64,000 nt of DNA from Flavobacterium lindanitolerans (lineage in GTDB: Bacteria; Bacteroidota; Bacteroidia; Flavobacteriales; Flavobacteriaceae): positions 1 through 64,000 of the forward strand of contig NZ_PJND01000011.1 of the NCBI RefSeq assembly GCF_002846575.1. Direction: 5' to 3'. The translations under genes and the position numbers were made by a program. Below the pieces are notes generated by a model that saw nothing but the letters and a program-made list of their open reading frames with translations, did no database searches and was not told the DNA's origin. Shown here in pieces: positions 1-7,192 of the stretch. Numbering within the stretch: position 1 is the first letter of the stretch; each line of letters begins with the position of its first letter.

Positions 1-10
1 CGCGGAGCGG

Positions 11-374
11 CTGCAAAGGTAACACTCTTTTCGAGTCCCGCAAGCCTTTTCGGAAAAAAAATTTTATTTTTTTTGCCGGAGGCCTTACCGTTTTTACGGA
101 CGGCAAAGATATGGACCTTTTCCGTTTCACGCAAGCTTTTCGGGAAAATTTTTTTCCTGAAAGCCGGTATCGCATTTTCCCTATGAACGTTGCCCTGATT
201 GCGGGTGCAAAAGTAAAAACCTTTTTTGAAACTCGCAAATTTATTTTTGGAAAAATTTATCCCTTTTTTAAACCTGCTTCCTGCCAGTATTTACCTATGA
301 ACTTCGCCTTTATTGCGGGTGCAAAAGTAGCACCTTTTATTCGTTTTGCAAGTTTTTTGGTAACTTTTTTTTGA
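11..374. repeat. Degenerate tandem repeat array, about four units
   Basis: Four anchors of the form GGTGCAAAAGTA-n-ACC lie near 11, 101, 203 and 317, so the period grows from about 90 to 114 bases. Each anchor is followed by T-rich tracts and a CGCAA-TTTT-GG-AAA segment. The best pair, 180-216 and 294-330, matches at 32 of 37 positions by hand count. An open frame at 111-374 is only the repeat read through, and its own protein repeats internally. From memory such arrays occur near rRNA operons in Flavobacteria, but no rRNA is visible here. Function unknown. Confidence 0.7.
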
Positions 375-536
375 TATTTTCTTAACCCAAAAGCTAACTC
401 CCTGCGAAACACTACTTTGAGTTAAAACTTTTTTTTTGACCGTCGCCTCCAATCCTTAACAAAACCTTATTCAACCATTACTTTCGCCCCTTAATCTCAA
501 AAAACATATCGCACCTATTATATATACGTATATATA

Positions 537-567
537 TTGTATGTATTTTGAGAAACTTCTATATTTG
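537..567 (+). promoter_or_regulatory. Sigma-A promoter of thrS operon
   Basis: TTG at 537-539 and TATATTTG at 560-567 are separated by 20 nt, the Bacteroidota housekeeping promoter pattern. Transcription should start near 574. This places the upstream in-frame ATG at 548 inside the promoter and supports translation from 587. Confidence 0.8.
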
Positions 568-586
568 CGGACATAAATTTTATACG

Positions 587-2533
587 ATGATAAAGATTAC
601 GTTACCCGATGGGTCAGTTAAGGAGTTTGCACAAGGTGTAACTCCGATGGATGTTGCGAAAAGCATTAGTGAAGGATTAGCCAGAAATGTTATTTCTGCT
701 TCTTTTAACGGAACTACTGTTGAAACGACGACATCACTAACGACGGACGGGTCACTCATATTATATACATGGAATGACATAGAAGGCAAAAAAGCGTTCT
801 GGCATTCTACATCCCACGTTATGGCTCAAGCCCTAGAGGAGTTATTCCCTGGAATCAAACTAACTTTAGGACCGGCTATTGATAACGGGTTTTATTATGA
901 TGTAGATTTTGGGGACCAAAAGATTACCGATGCTGATTTTAAAAGAATCGAGGATCGTGTTCTTGAAATTTCCCGTGAAAAGCATGAATTCAAAATGCGT
1001 TCTGTTTCAAAAGCAGAAGCATTGGCTATATATAAGGACAACGAATACAAGACTGAATTAATCCAGAATCTTGAAGACGGAACAATTACATTCTGCGACC
1101 ATGCAACTTTCAGCGATTTATGCCGAGGTGGACATATTCCAAATACAGGAATCATCAAGGCCATGAAAATCATGAGCATTGCCGGTGCTTATTGGAGAGG
1201 AGACGAGAAAAATAAGCAATTGACCCGCGTTTATGGAATTTCATTCCCTAAACAGAAAGACCTGACTGATTATCTTGAATTGTTAGAAGAAGCCAAAAGA
1301 CGTGACCATAGAAAACTAGGAAAAGAATTGGAATTGTTTGCTTTTTCACAAAAAGTAGGACAAGGTCTTCCATTGTGGCTACCAAAAGGCGCTGCTTTGA
1401 GAGACCGTTTGGAACAGTTCCTGAAAAAGGCACAAAAGAAAGCGGGTTACGAACAAGTAGTAACACCACATATCGGACAAAAAGAATTGTATGTAACTTC
1501 AGGCCACTATGAAAAGTATGGCGCTGATAGTTTCCAGCCCATCCACACCCCTGCTGAAGGAGAGGAATTTTTATTGAAACCGATGAACTGCCCTCACCAC
1601 TGCGAAATCTTCAATGCAAGACCCTGGTCATACAAAGATTTACCTAAGCGTTATGCAGAATTTGGTACAGTATATAGATATGAGCAGTCGGGTGAGCTTC
1701 ACGGCTTGACTCGTGTTCGCGGGTTTACTCAAGATGATGCGCATATTTTCTGTACTCCGGAGCAATTGGATGAAGAGTTCAAAAAAGTAATCGACCTGGT
1801 ACTTTATGTATTTGGTTCTTTAGGATTCGAAAACTTTACCGCCCAGATATCTTTAAGAGACAAGGAGAACAGGTCTAAATATATAGGTACGGAAGAAAAC
1901 TGGGAAAAGGCAGAAAACGCGATTATCAATGCAGCAAGAGACAAAGGGTTGAATACTGTTGTTGAATATGGCGAAGCGGCTTTCTATGGCCCTAAACTGG
2001 ATTTCATGGTAAAAGATGCCTTGGGAAGACAGTGGCAGTTAGGAACCATCCAGGTAGACTATAATCTTCCGGAGCGTTTTGACCTGACTTACAAAGGTTC
2101 TGACAACGAATTGCACCGTCCTGTAATGATTCACAGAGCACCATTCGGATCGATGGAGCGATTCATTGCTATTTTGCTGGAACATACAGCTGGAAATTTC
2201 CCGATTTGGCTAATGCCGGAACAGGCTATTATATTGTCTTTGAGCGAGAAATATGAAAATTATGCGAAAAAAGTTTTAGATTTGCTAGAAAATCACGAAA
2301 TTCGCGCCCTAATTGATAATAGAAACGAAACAATAGGCAAAAAAATCAGGGAGGCTGAAGTACAGAAATACCCATTTATGCTGATTGTAGGCGAAGAAGA
2401 AGAGAAAAACGGAACCGTTTCTGTACGTCGTCACGGACAGGAAGGTAAAGGAAATATCAGCGTTACAATTGAAGAATTTGCCGCTATTGTCGATGAAGAA
2501 ATAAAAAAGACATTAAAAACATTTGGAGTTTAA
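587..2533 (+). CDS. thrS: Threonine--tRNA ligase
   Basis: Class II aminoacyl-tRNA synthetase that charges tRNA-Thr in the cytoplasm. The 648-residue protein matches the family length. It has an N-terminal TGS domain (residues 1-60), an editing domain with HSTSH (H73, H77) and a CRGGH segment, then the catalytic core with the zinc cysteine in KPMNCPHHC near residue 335, and a C-terminal anticodon-binding domain. An earlier in-frame ATG at 548 is rejected because it falls within the promoter. It is the first gene of thrS-infC-rpmI-rplT; infC begins 17 nt after its stop. Confidence 0.97.
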   Translation: MIKITLPDGSVKEFAQGVTPMDVAKSISEGLARNVISASFNGTTVETTTSLTTDGSLILYTWNDIEGKKAFWHSTSHVMAQALEELFPGIKLTLGPAIDNGFYYDVDFGDQKITDADFKRIEDRVLEISREKHEFKMRSVSKAEALAIYKDNEYKTELIQNLEDGTITFCDHATFSDLCRGGHIPNTGIIKAMKIMSIAGAYWRGDEKNKQLTRVYGISFPKQKDLTDYLELLEEAKRRDHRKLGKELELFAFSQKVGQGLPLWLPKGAALRDRLEQFLKKAQKKAGYEQVVTPHIGQKELYVTSGHYEKYGADSFQPIHTPAEGEEFLLKPMNCPHHCEIFNARPWSYKDLPKRYAEFGTVYRYEQSGELHGLTRVRGFTQDDAHIFCTPEQLDEEFKKVIDLVLYVFGSLGFENFTAQISLRDKENRSKYIGTEENWEKAENAIINAARDKGLNTVVEYGEAAFYGPKLDFMVKDALGRQWQLGTIQVDYNLPERFDLTYKGSDNELHRPVMIHRAPFGSMERFIAILLEHTAGNFPIWLMPEQAIILSLSEKYENYAKKVLDLLENHEIRALIDNRNETIGKKIREAEVQKYPFMLIVGEEEEKNGTVSVRRHGQEGKGNISVTIEEFAAIVDEEIKKTLKTFGV

Positions 2534-2550
2534 CTTAAAATTTTAGAGCC

Positions 2551-3105
2551 ATAGCAATAAGAAACAACAGAGGTCAACAACCTCGAGTAGAAAAGAAAGA
2601 TGCACACAGAATCAACAACCTGATTCGTGTCCCGGAAGTACGCCTTGTAGGAGACAACGTAGAGCCGAAAGTTTATAAGACTTCTGAGGCACTAAGGATG
2701 GCAGAAGAGCAGGAACTTGACCTGGTTGAGATTTCTCCGAATGCAGAACCTCCGGTTTGTAAAATCATGGATTATAAGAAATTCCTTTACATGCAAAAAA
2801 AGCGCGAAAAGGAATTGAAAGCAAAATCTACTCAAATTACAGTAAAGGAAATTCGTTTCGGTCCGCAAACAGATGAGCACGATTACGAATTCAAAAGAAA
2901 GAATGCTGAGAAGTTCCTTAAAGAGGGTTCTAAGCTAAAAGCTTTTGTTTTCTTCAAGGGTCGTTCGATTATCTATAAAGACCAAGGACAAATTCTTTTA
3001 TTGCGTTTGGCTCAGGATTTAGAGGAATTCGGAAAAGTAGAAGCTTTGCCAATTTTAGAAGGAAAGAGAATGATTATGTTCATTGCTCCTAAGAAAAAGA
3101 AATAA
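2551..3105 (+). CDS. infC: Translation initiation factor IF-3, non-standard AUA start
   Basis: IF-3 binds the 30S subunit and proofreads the start codon. The frame is open from an in-frame TAA at 2536, and between that and an internal ATG at 2698 there is no ATG, GTG or TTG. Conserved N-terminal sequence (AIRNNRG, then [16 protein letters not shown]) is encoded well upstream of 2698, so an ATG start there would remove most of the N domain. ATA at 2551 yields M-A-I-R-N-N-R-G and a 184-residue protein, close to the 180 residues of E. coli. E. coli infC uses AUU and is autoregulated by IF-3 through it; the same logic is inferred here. The exact start codon is the uncertain part. Confidence 0.9.
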   Translation: MAIRNNRGQQPRVEKKDAHRINNLIRVPEVRLVGDNVEPKVYKTSEALRMAEEQELDLVEISPNAEPPVCKIMDYKKFLYMQKKREKELKAKSTQITVKEIRFGPQTDEHDYEFKRKNAEKFLKEGSKLKAFVFFKGRSIIYKDQGQILLLRLAQDLEEFGKVEALPILEGKRMIMFIAPKKKK

Positions 3106-3106
3106 G

Positions 3107-3226
3107 TCAAAAAGTTAAAAGTCACAAAGGAAAAAGTCACAAAGGAAAAAGTAGTAAAGTCGGATATTCAATATTAGCTTATCAACTTTAAGACTTTCAA
3201 ACCTTAATACTTTGCAACTTTAGACT
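3107..3226. repeat. Low-complexity intergenic filler with short direct repeats
   Basis: Between infC and rpmI, the unit GTCACAAAGGAAAAA occurs twice in tandem around 3121-3151. It is followed by an AAGTC/GACTT-rich stretch whose complement resembles sequence at 3480-3500, between rpmI and rplT. It looks like a dispersed intergenic filler element. No coding potential or terminator was seen. Confidence 0.5.
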
Positions 3227-3268
3227 AAAGAATAAGTAAGTAAGACAATTCAAATACACTAGGAAAAG

Positions 3269-3466
3269 ATGCCTAAAATGAAAACTAAATCTAGCGCCAA
3301 AAAACGTTTCAAAGTTACTGGTTCTGGAAAAATCAAAAGAAAGCACGCTTTCAAAAGTCACATTTTGACTAAGAAATCTAAAAAGCGTAAACTAGCGTTA
3401 ACTCACTCTGCATTGGTTCACCAATCTGACGTGAAAAGCGTTAAAGAACAATTAAGAATTATCTAA
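3269..3466 (+). CDS. rpmI: 50S ribosomal protein L35
   Basis: A 65-residue, strongly basic protein beginning [14 protein letters not shown], the hallmark N-terminus of bacterial L35, with KRKHAFKSH following. It is a structural component of the large subunit. The neighbours infC and rplT on the same strand give the standard operon order. The 160-base spacers on either side are longer than in many bacteria and contain repeats. Confidence 0.97.
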   Translation: MPKMKTKSSAKKRFKVTGSGKIKRKHAFKSHILTKKSKKRKLALTHSALVHQSDVKSVKEQLRII

Positions 3467-3626
3467 TACGTCGAAGGTTAGAAAGTCTTAAAGTCATTGA
3501 CCTTAGATTTTACAACATTTGACTATAAATATTCTTTAGGTTAAAACAATTAAATAACCTTGGAGTACGGCTTATAAGATCCTTTGATTAAATTCAGGAC
3601 GCCTGCTACAAAAAAACATTAAAATT

Positions 3627-3971
3627 ATGCCAAGATCAGTAAATTCAGTTGCTAAAAGAGCAAGAAGAAAAAAGATAATGAAGCAAGCCAAAGGTTTCTT
3701 TGGCAGACGTAAAAACGTTTGGACAGTTGCGAAAAACGCGGTTGAGAAAGCAATGGCTTATGCTTACCGCGACAGAAAACAGAATAAGAGAAATTTCCGC
3801 GCTTTGTGGATTCAACGTATCAACGCTGGAGCCAGATTGGAAGGAATGTCTTATTCTCAATTCATGGGTAAAGTAAAAGCTAACGGAATCGAATTGAACA
3901 GAAAAGTTCTTGCAGATTTGGCTATGAACCACCCTGAAGCTTTCAAAGCTATACTTAACAAAGTAAAATAA
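3627..3971 (+). CDS. rplT: 50S ribosomal protein L20
   Basis: The 114-residue basic protein starts [16 protein letters not shown] and has the L20 features [12 protein letters not shown] and [16 protein letters not shown]20 binds 23S rRNA early in assembly of the large subunit and in some bacteria represses its own operon; no leader structure for that was identified here. It is the last gene of the operon, followed 40 nt later by a strong intrinsic terminator. Confidence 0.97.
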   Translation: MPRSVNSVAKRARRKKIMKQAKGFFGRRKNVWTVAKNAVEKAMAYAYRDRKQNKRNFRALWIQRINAGARLEGMSYSQFMGKVKANGIELNRKVLADLAMNHPEAFKAILNKVK

Positions 3972-4010
3972 ACGTTTTATAAATCTATTTGTCTTACTTA
4001 CTTATAAAGA

Positions 4011-4037
4011 AACCATCTCGAAAGAGGTGGTTTTTTT
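4011..4037 (+). terminator. Intrinsic terminator of thrS-rplT operon
   Basis: A 9-bp stem (AACCATCTC with GAGGTGGTT, one G-U pair) and a GAAA tetraloop are followed by seven T, all downstream of rplT. Confidence 0.85.
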
Positions 4038-4045
4038 GTTATTGC

Positions 4046-4053
4046 TATATTTG
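4046..4053 (+). promoter_or_regulatory. Candidate -7 element before the Crp-like gene
   Basis: TATATTTG matches the Bacteroidota -7 consensus and ends only 4 nt before the ATG at 4058. If it is used, the mRNA would be leaderless. No clear -33 TTG is present at the usual distance, so this is a weaker call than the thrS promoter. Confidence 0.45.
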
Positions 4054-4057
4054 CCTT

Positions 4058-4627
4058 ATGAATCCTTTACTCCAACATATACGAAAGTTTATTGCTTTAG
4101 ACAATTGGGAAGCAGAAACCGTACTATCGTATTTTGAAACCGAAAGTTTCAGGAAGAAGCAGATTATGTTGGAAGAAGGGCAAATCTGCAACAAACAATA
4201 TTTCATCACAAAAGGATGCGTGCGCTTTTATATCAACAACCGTAAAGGTGTTGAACAGACCTTGCAATTTGGAATTGAGAATTGGTGGATTGCTGATTAT
4301 TTGAGTTTCCAGGAACAAATCCCTTCTCATTTTTACATACAGGCCATAGAACCCATTGAGACACTTTCTATAGATCGCAAATCGTTTGAAGCCTTATTAC
4401 TGGAATTGCCTAAACTCGAAAGATACTTCCGGTTAATCATTCAAAAATCATTTGGCGCTTCGCAAACCCGAATCAAATATCTCTTTACGATGTCTGCCGA
4501 AGAACGCTACCATCACATGAATTCAAGATTTCCTGAATTTATACAGCGCGTTCCACAATATATGCTTGCCTCCTATCTTGATTTTTCTCCTGAATTTCTG
4601 AGTAAAATCAGAGCCGGTAAAGTCTAA
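4058..4627 (+). CDS. Crp/Fnr family transcriptional regulator
   Basis: A 189-residue protein with an N-terminal cyclic-nucleotide-binding-type beta-roll (about residues 15-115; LEEGQICNKQYFITKGCVRF is typical of Bacteroidota members) and a short C-terminal helical region with LASYLDFSPEFLSKIRAG, which resembles the recognition helix of the HTH. Ligand unknown. The upstream in-frame ATG at 3989 is rejected because it lies inside the rplT terminator region, and MNPLLQHIRK is a typical start for this family. The AhpD-like gene follows after a small hairpin and may be its target; that is inference from adjacency. Confidence 0.88.
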   Translation: MNPLLQHIRKFIALDNWEAETVLSYFETESFRKKQIMLEEGQICNKQYFITKGCVRFYINNRKGVEQTLQFGIENWWIADYLSFQEQIPSHFYIQAIEPIETLSIDRKSFEALLLELPKLERYFRLIIQKSFGASQTRIKYLFTMSAEERYHHMNSRFPEFIQRVPQYMLASYLDFSPEFLSKIRAGKV

Positions 4628-4635
4628 TCTGTTTT

Positions 4636-4657
4636 CTTGAAGTACTTCAAGTTTTTT
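4636..4657 (+). terminator. Short intrinsic terminator after the Crp-like gene
   Basis: The palindrome CTTGAAGTACTTCAAG (6-bp stem, GTAC loop) is followed by six T. Confidence 0.55.
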
Positions 4658-4704
4658 CCAATCCATCTTACGGAACTTTGTTGTGAACTTTAAAACACAT
4701 CAAA

Positions 4705-5139
4705 ATGGAAACCAGAGTAAATATTTTAAAAACGGCTCCTGAGGCCTATAAAGCAATGATGGGGTTAGAGAAATTCCTTGCTTCTACTTCATTAACCCCA
4801 ATCCACAAAGAACTCATCAAAATCCGCGCTTCGCAAATTAACGGTTGTGCCTACTGTATTAATATGCATACGAGAGACGCCCGTAAAATGGGTGAAACCG
4901 AGCAAAGAATCTATCTGTTGAATGCCTGGAGAGAAACCCAACTCTATACAGAAGAAGAGCAGGCAATTTTAGCCATGACCGAAGAGATTACCCTAATCCA
5001 GAATCACTTGTCAAAAGCTACCTACGACAATGCCCGAAGATTATTTGACGAAGAATATATTGCTGCTATTATTATGATGATTACGACAATCAATGCGTGG
5101 AACCGCATCGCAATTTCTACAGAAATGGCATTAGACTAA
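4705..5139 (+). CDS. Carboxymuconolactone decarboxylase (AhpD-like) family protein
   Basis: The 144-residue all-helical protein carries the CxxC-type motif CAYCINMHTRDA at about residues 48-59, the AhpD-family peroxidase/reductase signature with a conserved His. Such proteins reduce peroxides or act as disulfide reductases; a true decarboxylase role is unlikely given the CxxC. It lies 77 nt downstream of the Crp-like regulator, a common pairing in Flavobacteria. The substrate cannot be told from the sequence. Confidence 0.9.
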   Translation: METRVNILKTAPEAYKAMMGLEKFLASTSLTPIHKELIKIRASQINGCAYCINMHTRDARKMGETEQRIYLLNAWRETQLYTEEEQAILAMTEEITLIQNHLSKATYDNARRLFDEEYIAAIIMMITTINAWNRIAISTEMALD

Positions 5140-5144
5140 ATGAT

Positions 5145-5174
5145 AAAAAAGCCCGGCAATTGCCGGGCTTTTTT
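5145..5174. terminator. Bidirectional terminator
   Basis: A perfect inverted repeat has an A6-GCCCGGCA arm and its complement ending in T6. It sits between convergent genes and can serve both strands. Confidence 0.9.
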
Positions 5175-5181
5175 ATAGTTT

Positions 5182-6024
5182 CTATTGAAAAACTTCTTCT
5201 GTAGTTCCATCGTAACTGGCAAACACCATACTCGGATGTGAATCCTGATGGCAGATTGTTCCATCTTTATCAATGGCAATTGCACCGGCAAAACCGTCAA
5301 AAGGTTTCAGTTCCTTAAATGTTTTTTCAAAGGCCTGTTTTAAAGAAAATCCATCGGTTACACGGGTTACGATTTTAGCTGCGACTGCTCCGCTTACAAT
5401 ATCTTCGCCAACACCGGTGAGGCTTACACCACAAAATTCATTGGCATAATTTCCTGCAACGGTAGCCGAATCCGATATCCTTCCCGGAATTTCAAAGCCT
5501 TTGCCTCCGGTTGATGTCGCAACAGCTATTTTTCCTTCACCGTCTAAAGCAACACAGCCAACAGTTCCGGTTCCGGTAGCTTTTACTTTTGCCTCATACT
5601 CTGTCCTTCTTTGAGGAATTTCTGTAGAAAACACTTCAAAACCGTGCTTTCGGGCAAAGTTTGTTGCTCCACTCCCACCCAAAACCTTATCGTCATAATC
5701 CTGCAAAATCCGGGCAACCTGGATTGGGTTTTTTACTTCCTCAATATTAATGACTCCGCTCATCTTGTGTGTTGAACCATCCATTAAAGAGGCGCTCATC
5801 CTGATTTTCCCATCACTTTGTATCTGGGAACCTATTCCGGCATTGAACAGTTCATCATCTTCCAGAAGAGAAACCGCATACACCACTGTTTCTAAAGCAG
5901 AATGCGTCTTTAGAAATTCATACGAATCTTTTACGATACGCAACAAAGCATTTTGCTTGGCTACTTTGGTTTCCTGGCTGGTGGATGACTCCGAAAAGAA
6001 TCCTCCGTGGATTATAATTTTCAT
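5182..6024 (-). CDS. iaaA: Isoaspartyl peptidase / plant-type L-asparaginase
   Basis: Ntn-hydrolase of the Thr-dependent asparaginase family, 280 residues. The autoprocessing and catalytic threonine is in ATGTGTVGCVALD (Thr154), with HGGF at residues 6-9 and the downstream glycine loop TSTGGKGFEIPGRISD. These enzymes cleave beta-Asp dipeptides and asparagine. The start lies 2 nt downstream of the cyanophycinase stop on the same strand, so the pair is an operon. Cyanophycinase releases beta-Asp-Arg, and this enzyme would split it into Asp and Arg. No signal peptide is seen. Confidence 0.93.
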   Translation of the reverse strand: MKIIIHGGFFSESSTSQETKVAKQNALLRIVKDSYEFLKTHSALETVVYAVSLLEDDELFNAGIGSQIQSDGKIRMSASLMDGSTHKMSGVINIEEVKNPIQVARILQDYDDKVLGGSGATNFARKHGFEVFSTEIPQRRTEYEAKVKATGTGTVGCVALDGEGKIAVATSTGGKGFEIPGRISDSATVAGNYANEFCGVSLTGVGEDIVSGAVAAKIVTRVTDGFSLKQAFEKTFKELKPFDGFAGAIAIDKDGTICHQDSHPSMVFASYDGTTEEVFQ

Positions 6025-6026
6025 TC

Positions 6027-6896
6027 CTAAACGTATTGAGAGGATTGGATGTGCATTTTATTCGTTTTGAGGTCATAGGTATCATATTTGCTCATCACGT
6101 GTACAATCAGGTTGTTGATTGAGATTGGCTGTCCGAGTTCAACCTGCGTAAGATTGGTATCTTTTATTTGATGTCCGTCAACCAGAATAACCAATCCTGA
6201 ACCTATAGCTTCCATTTTGTCATCTATAATCAGCAGTCCTGTATCTTCTCCCAATCCTACTCCCAGCACCTTAGGATTTCCTACAACTGCCTGAAACAGT
6301 CTTCCAATTCTTCCCCTTTGAACAAAATGCGTGTCAATAATAACATCGTCAATAAGTCCAAGTCCGCTCGTAATTTTTACCTCTCCTTTTAATAATGCTT
6401 CAGAACTGCTTCCCTGATAAATCATATTGTTAGAAGCTGCTGCGGCTCCTGCTGATGTTCCGGCATACACAAAATCTTCATTTTTGTATTTATCAAGAAG
6501 TATATCGTGGAATTCTGTTCCACCTAAAATAGAGGTCAATCTTAACTGATCGCCTCCTGTAAACATGACAACATCTGCATCCCTGAGTCTTTTCAGTATT
6601 TCAGGATCTGTTGCCTGTTCTCTCTTTTCAATATGAAGAACGTCAACATTGGTTGCATTCAGATATTGCAATGCTTTTACATATTCAGGACCTACTTCTC
6701 TGGGTATTTTTGAAGCCGTAGTGATGACTTCTATTCTTGATTTTTCTTTGTGTTTTGATTCGGTCAAAAGCCTTTTTAAAATTCCTGTTTCAAAGAAATT
6801 CAGGTTATTGGCTACATTGGCATCAAAACTGGCTTCTGTAAAACTTCCTTTATCTACAGCACCTCCAATGATCATTAATTTTCCTTTTATATTCAT
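6027..6896 (-). CDS. cphB: Cyanophycinase
   Basis: Peptidase family S51, 289 residues. The nucleophilic serine is in AGTSAGA (Ser148), preceded by the FTGGDQLRL strand-loop near residue 112 and followed by a DTHFVQRGRIGRL segment containing the conserved His. It hydrolyses cyanophycin to beta-Asp-Arg dipeptides. No signal peptide is visible, so it is probably intracellular and mobilises stored polymer rather than scavenging it. It is divergently oriented to cphA across a 296-bp AT-rich intergenic region and co-oriented with iaaA. Confidence 0.94.
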   Translation of the reverse strand: MNIKGKLMIIGGAVDKGSFTEASFDANVANNLNFFETGILKRLLTESKHKEKSRIEVITTASKIPREVGPEYVKALQYLNATNVDVLHIEKREQATDPEILKRLRDADVVMFTGGDQLRLTSILGGTEFHDILLDKYKNEDFVYAGTSAGAAAASNNMIYQGSSSEALLKGEVKITSGLGLIDDVIIDTHFVQRGRIGRLFQAVVGNPKVLGVGLGEDTGLLIIDDKMEAIGSGLVILVDGHQIKDTNLTQVELGQPISINNLIVHVMSKYDTYDLKTNKMHIQSSQYV

Positions 6897-7192
6897 TTCA
6901 AATGGTATGTGAATTCCGTAAAAATAACCAAAAACTTAAAAAACGCAATTAAACGCGTAATATTTATTTAAACTTTTGACAATTTAGCCCAAACAATAGT
7001 TTTATAGTAAAAATTTAAAAAAATTTTGATTGATATTTTAAAAAAATTATTTTAGTAGAAATTTATTTTAATTTTTTTAACGAAATCCGTATACAATAGC
7101 TACTATCCTGTAGCAAACGGCACACAATAACCTATAATTCCTTACATGCTAAACAATTACACTTTTAATTAACTTACTTAACCCATCCGTTT
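6897..7192. other. Divergent AT-rich intergenic region between cphB and cphA
   Basis: This stretch carries long A and T runs (about 6950-7080) and must hold the promoters for both the degradative and the synthetic cyanophycin genes. No perfect TAnnTTTG element, hairpin or ORF was recognised. Confidence 0.5.

Noticed and set aside
111-374. An 87-codon open frame before thrS
   Set aside because: It is the degenerate repeat read through; the protein is internally repetitive (MNVALIAGAKVK and MNFAFIAGAKVA) and has no start context.
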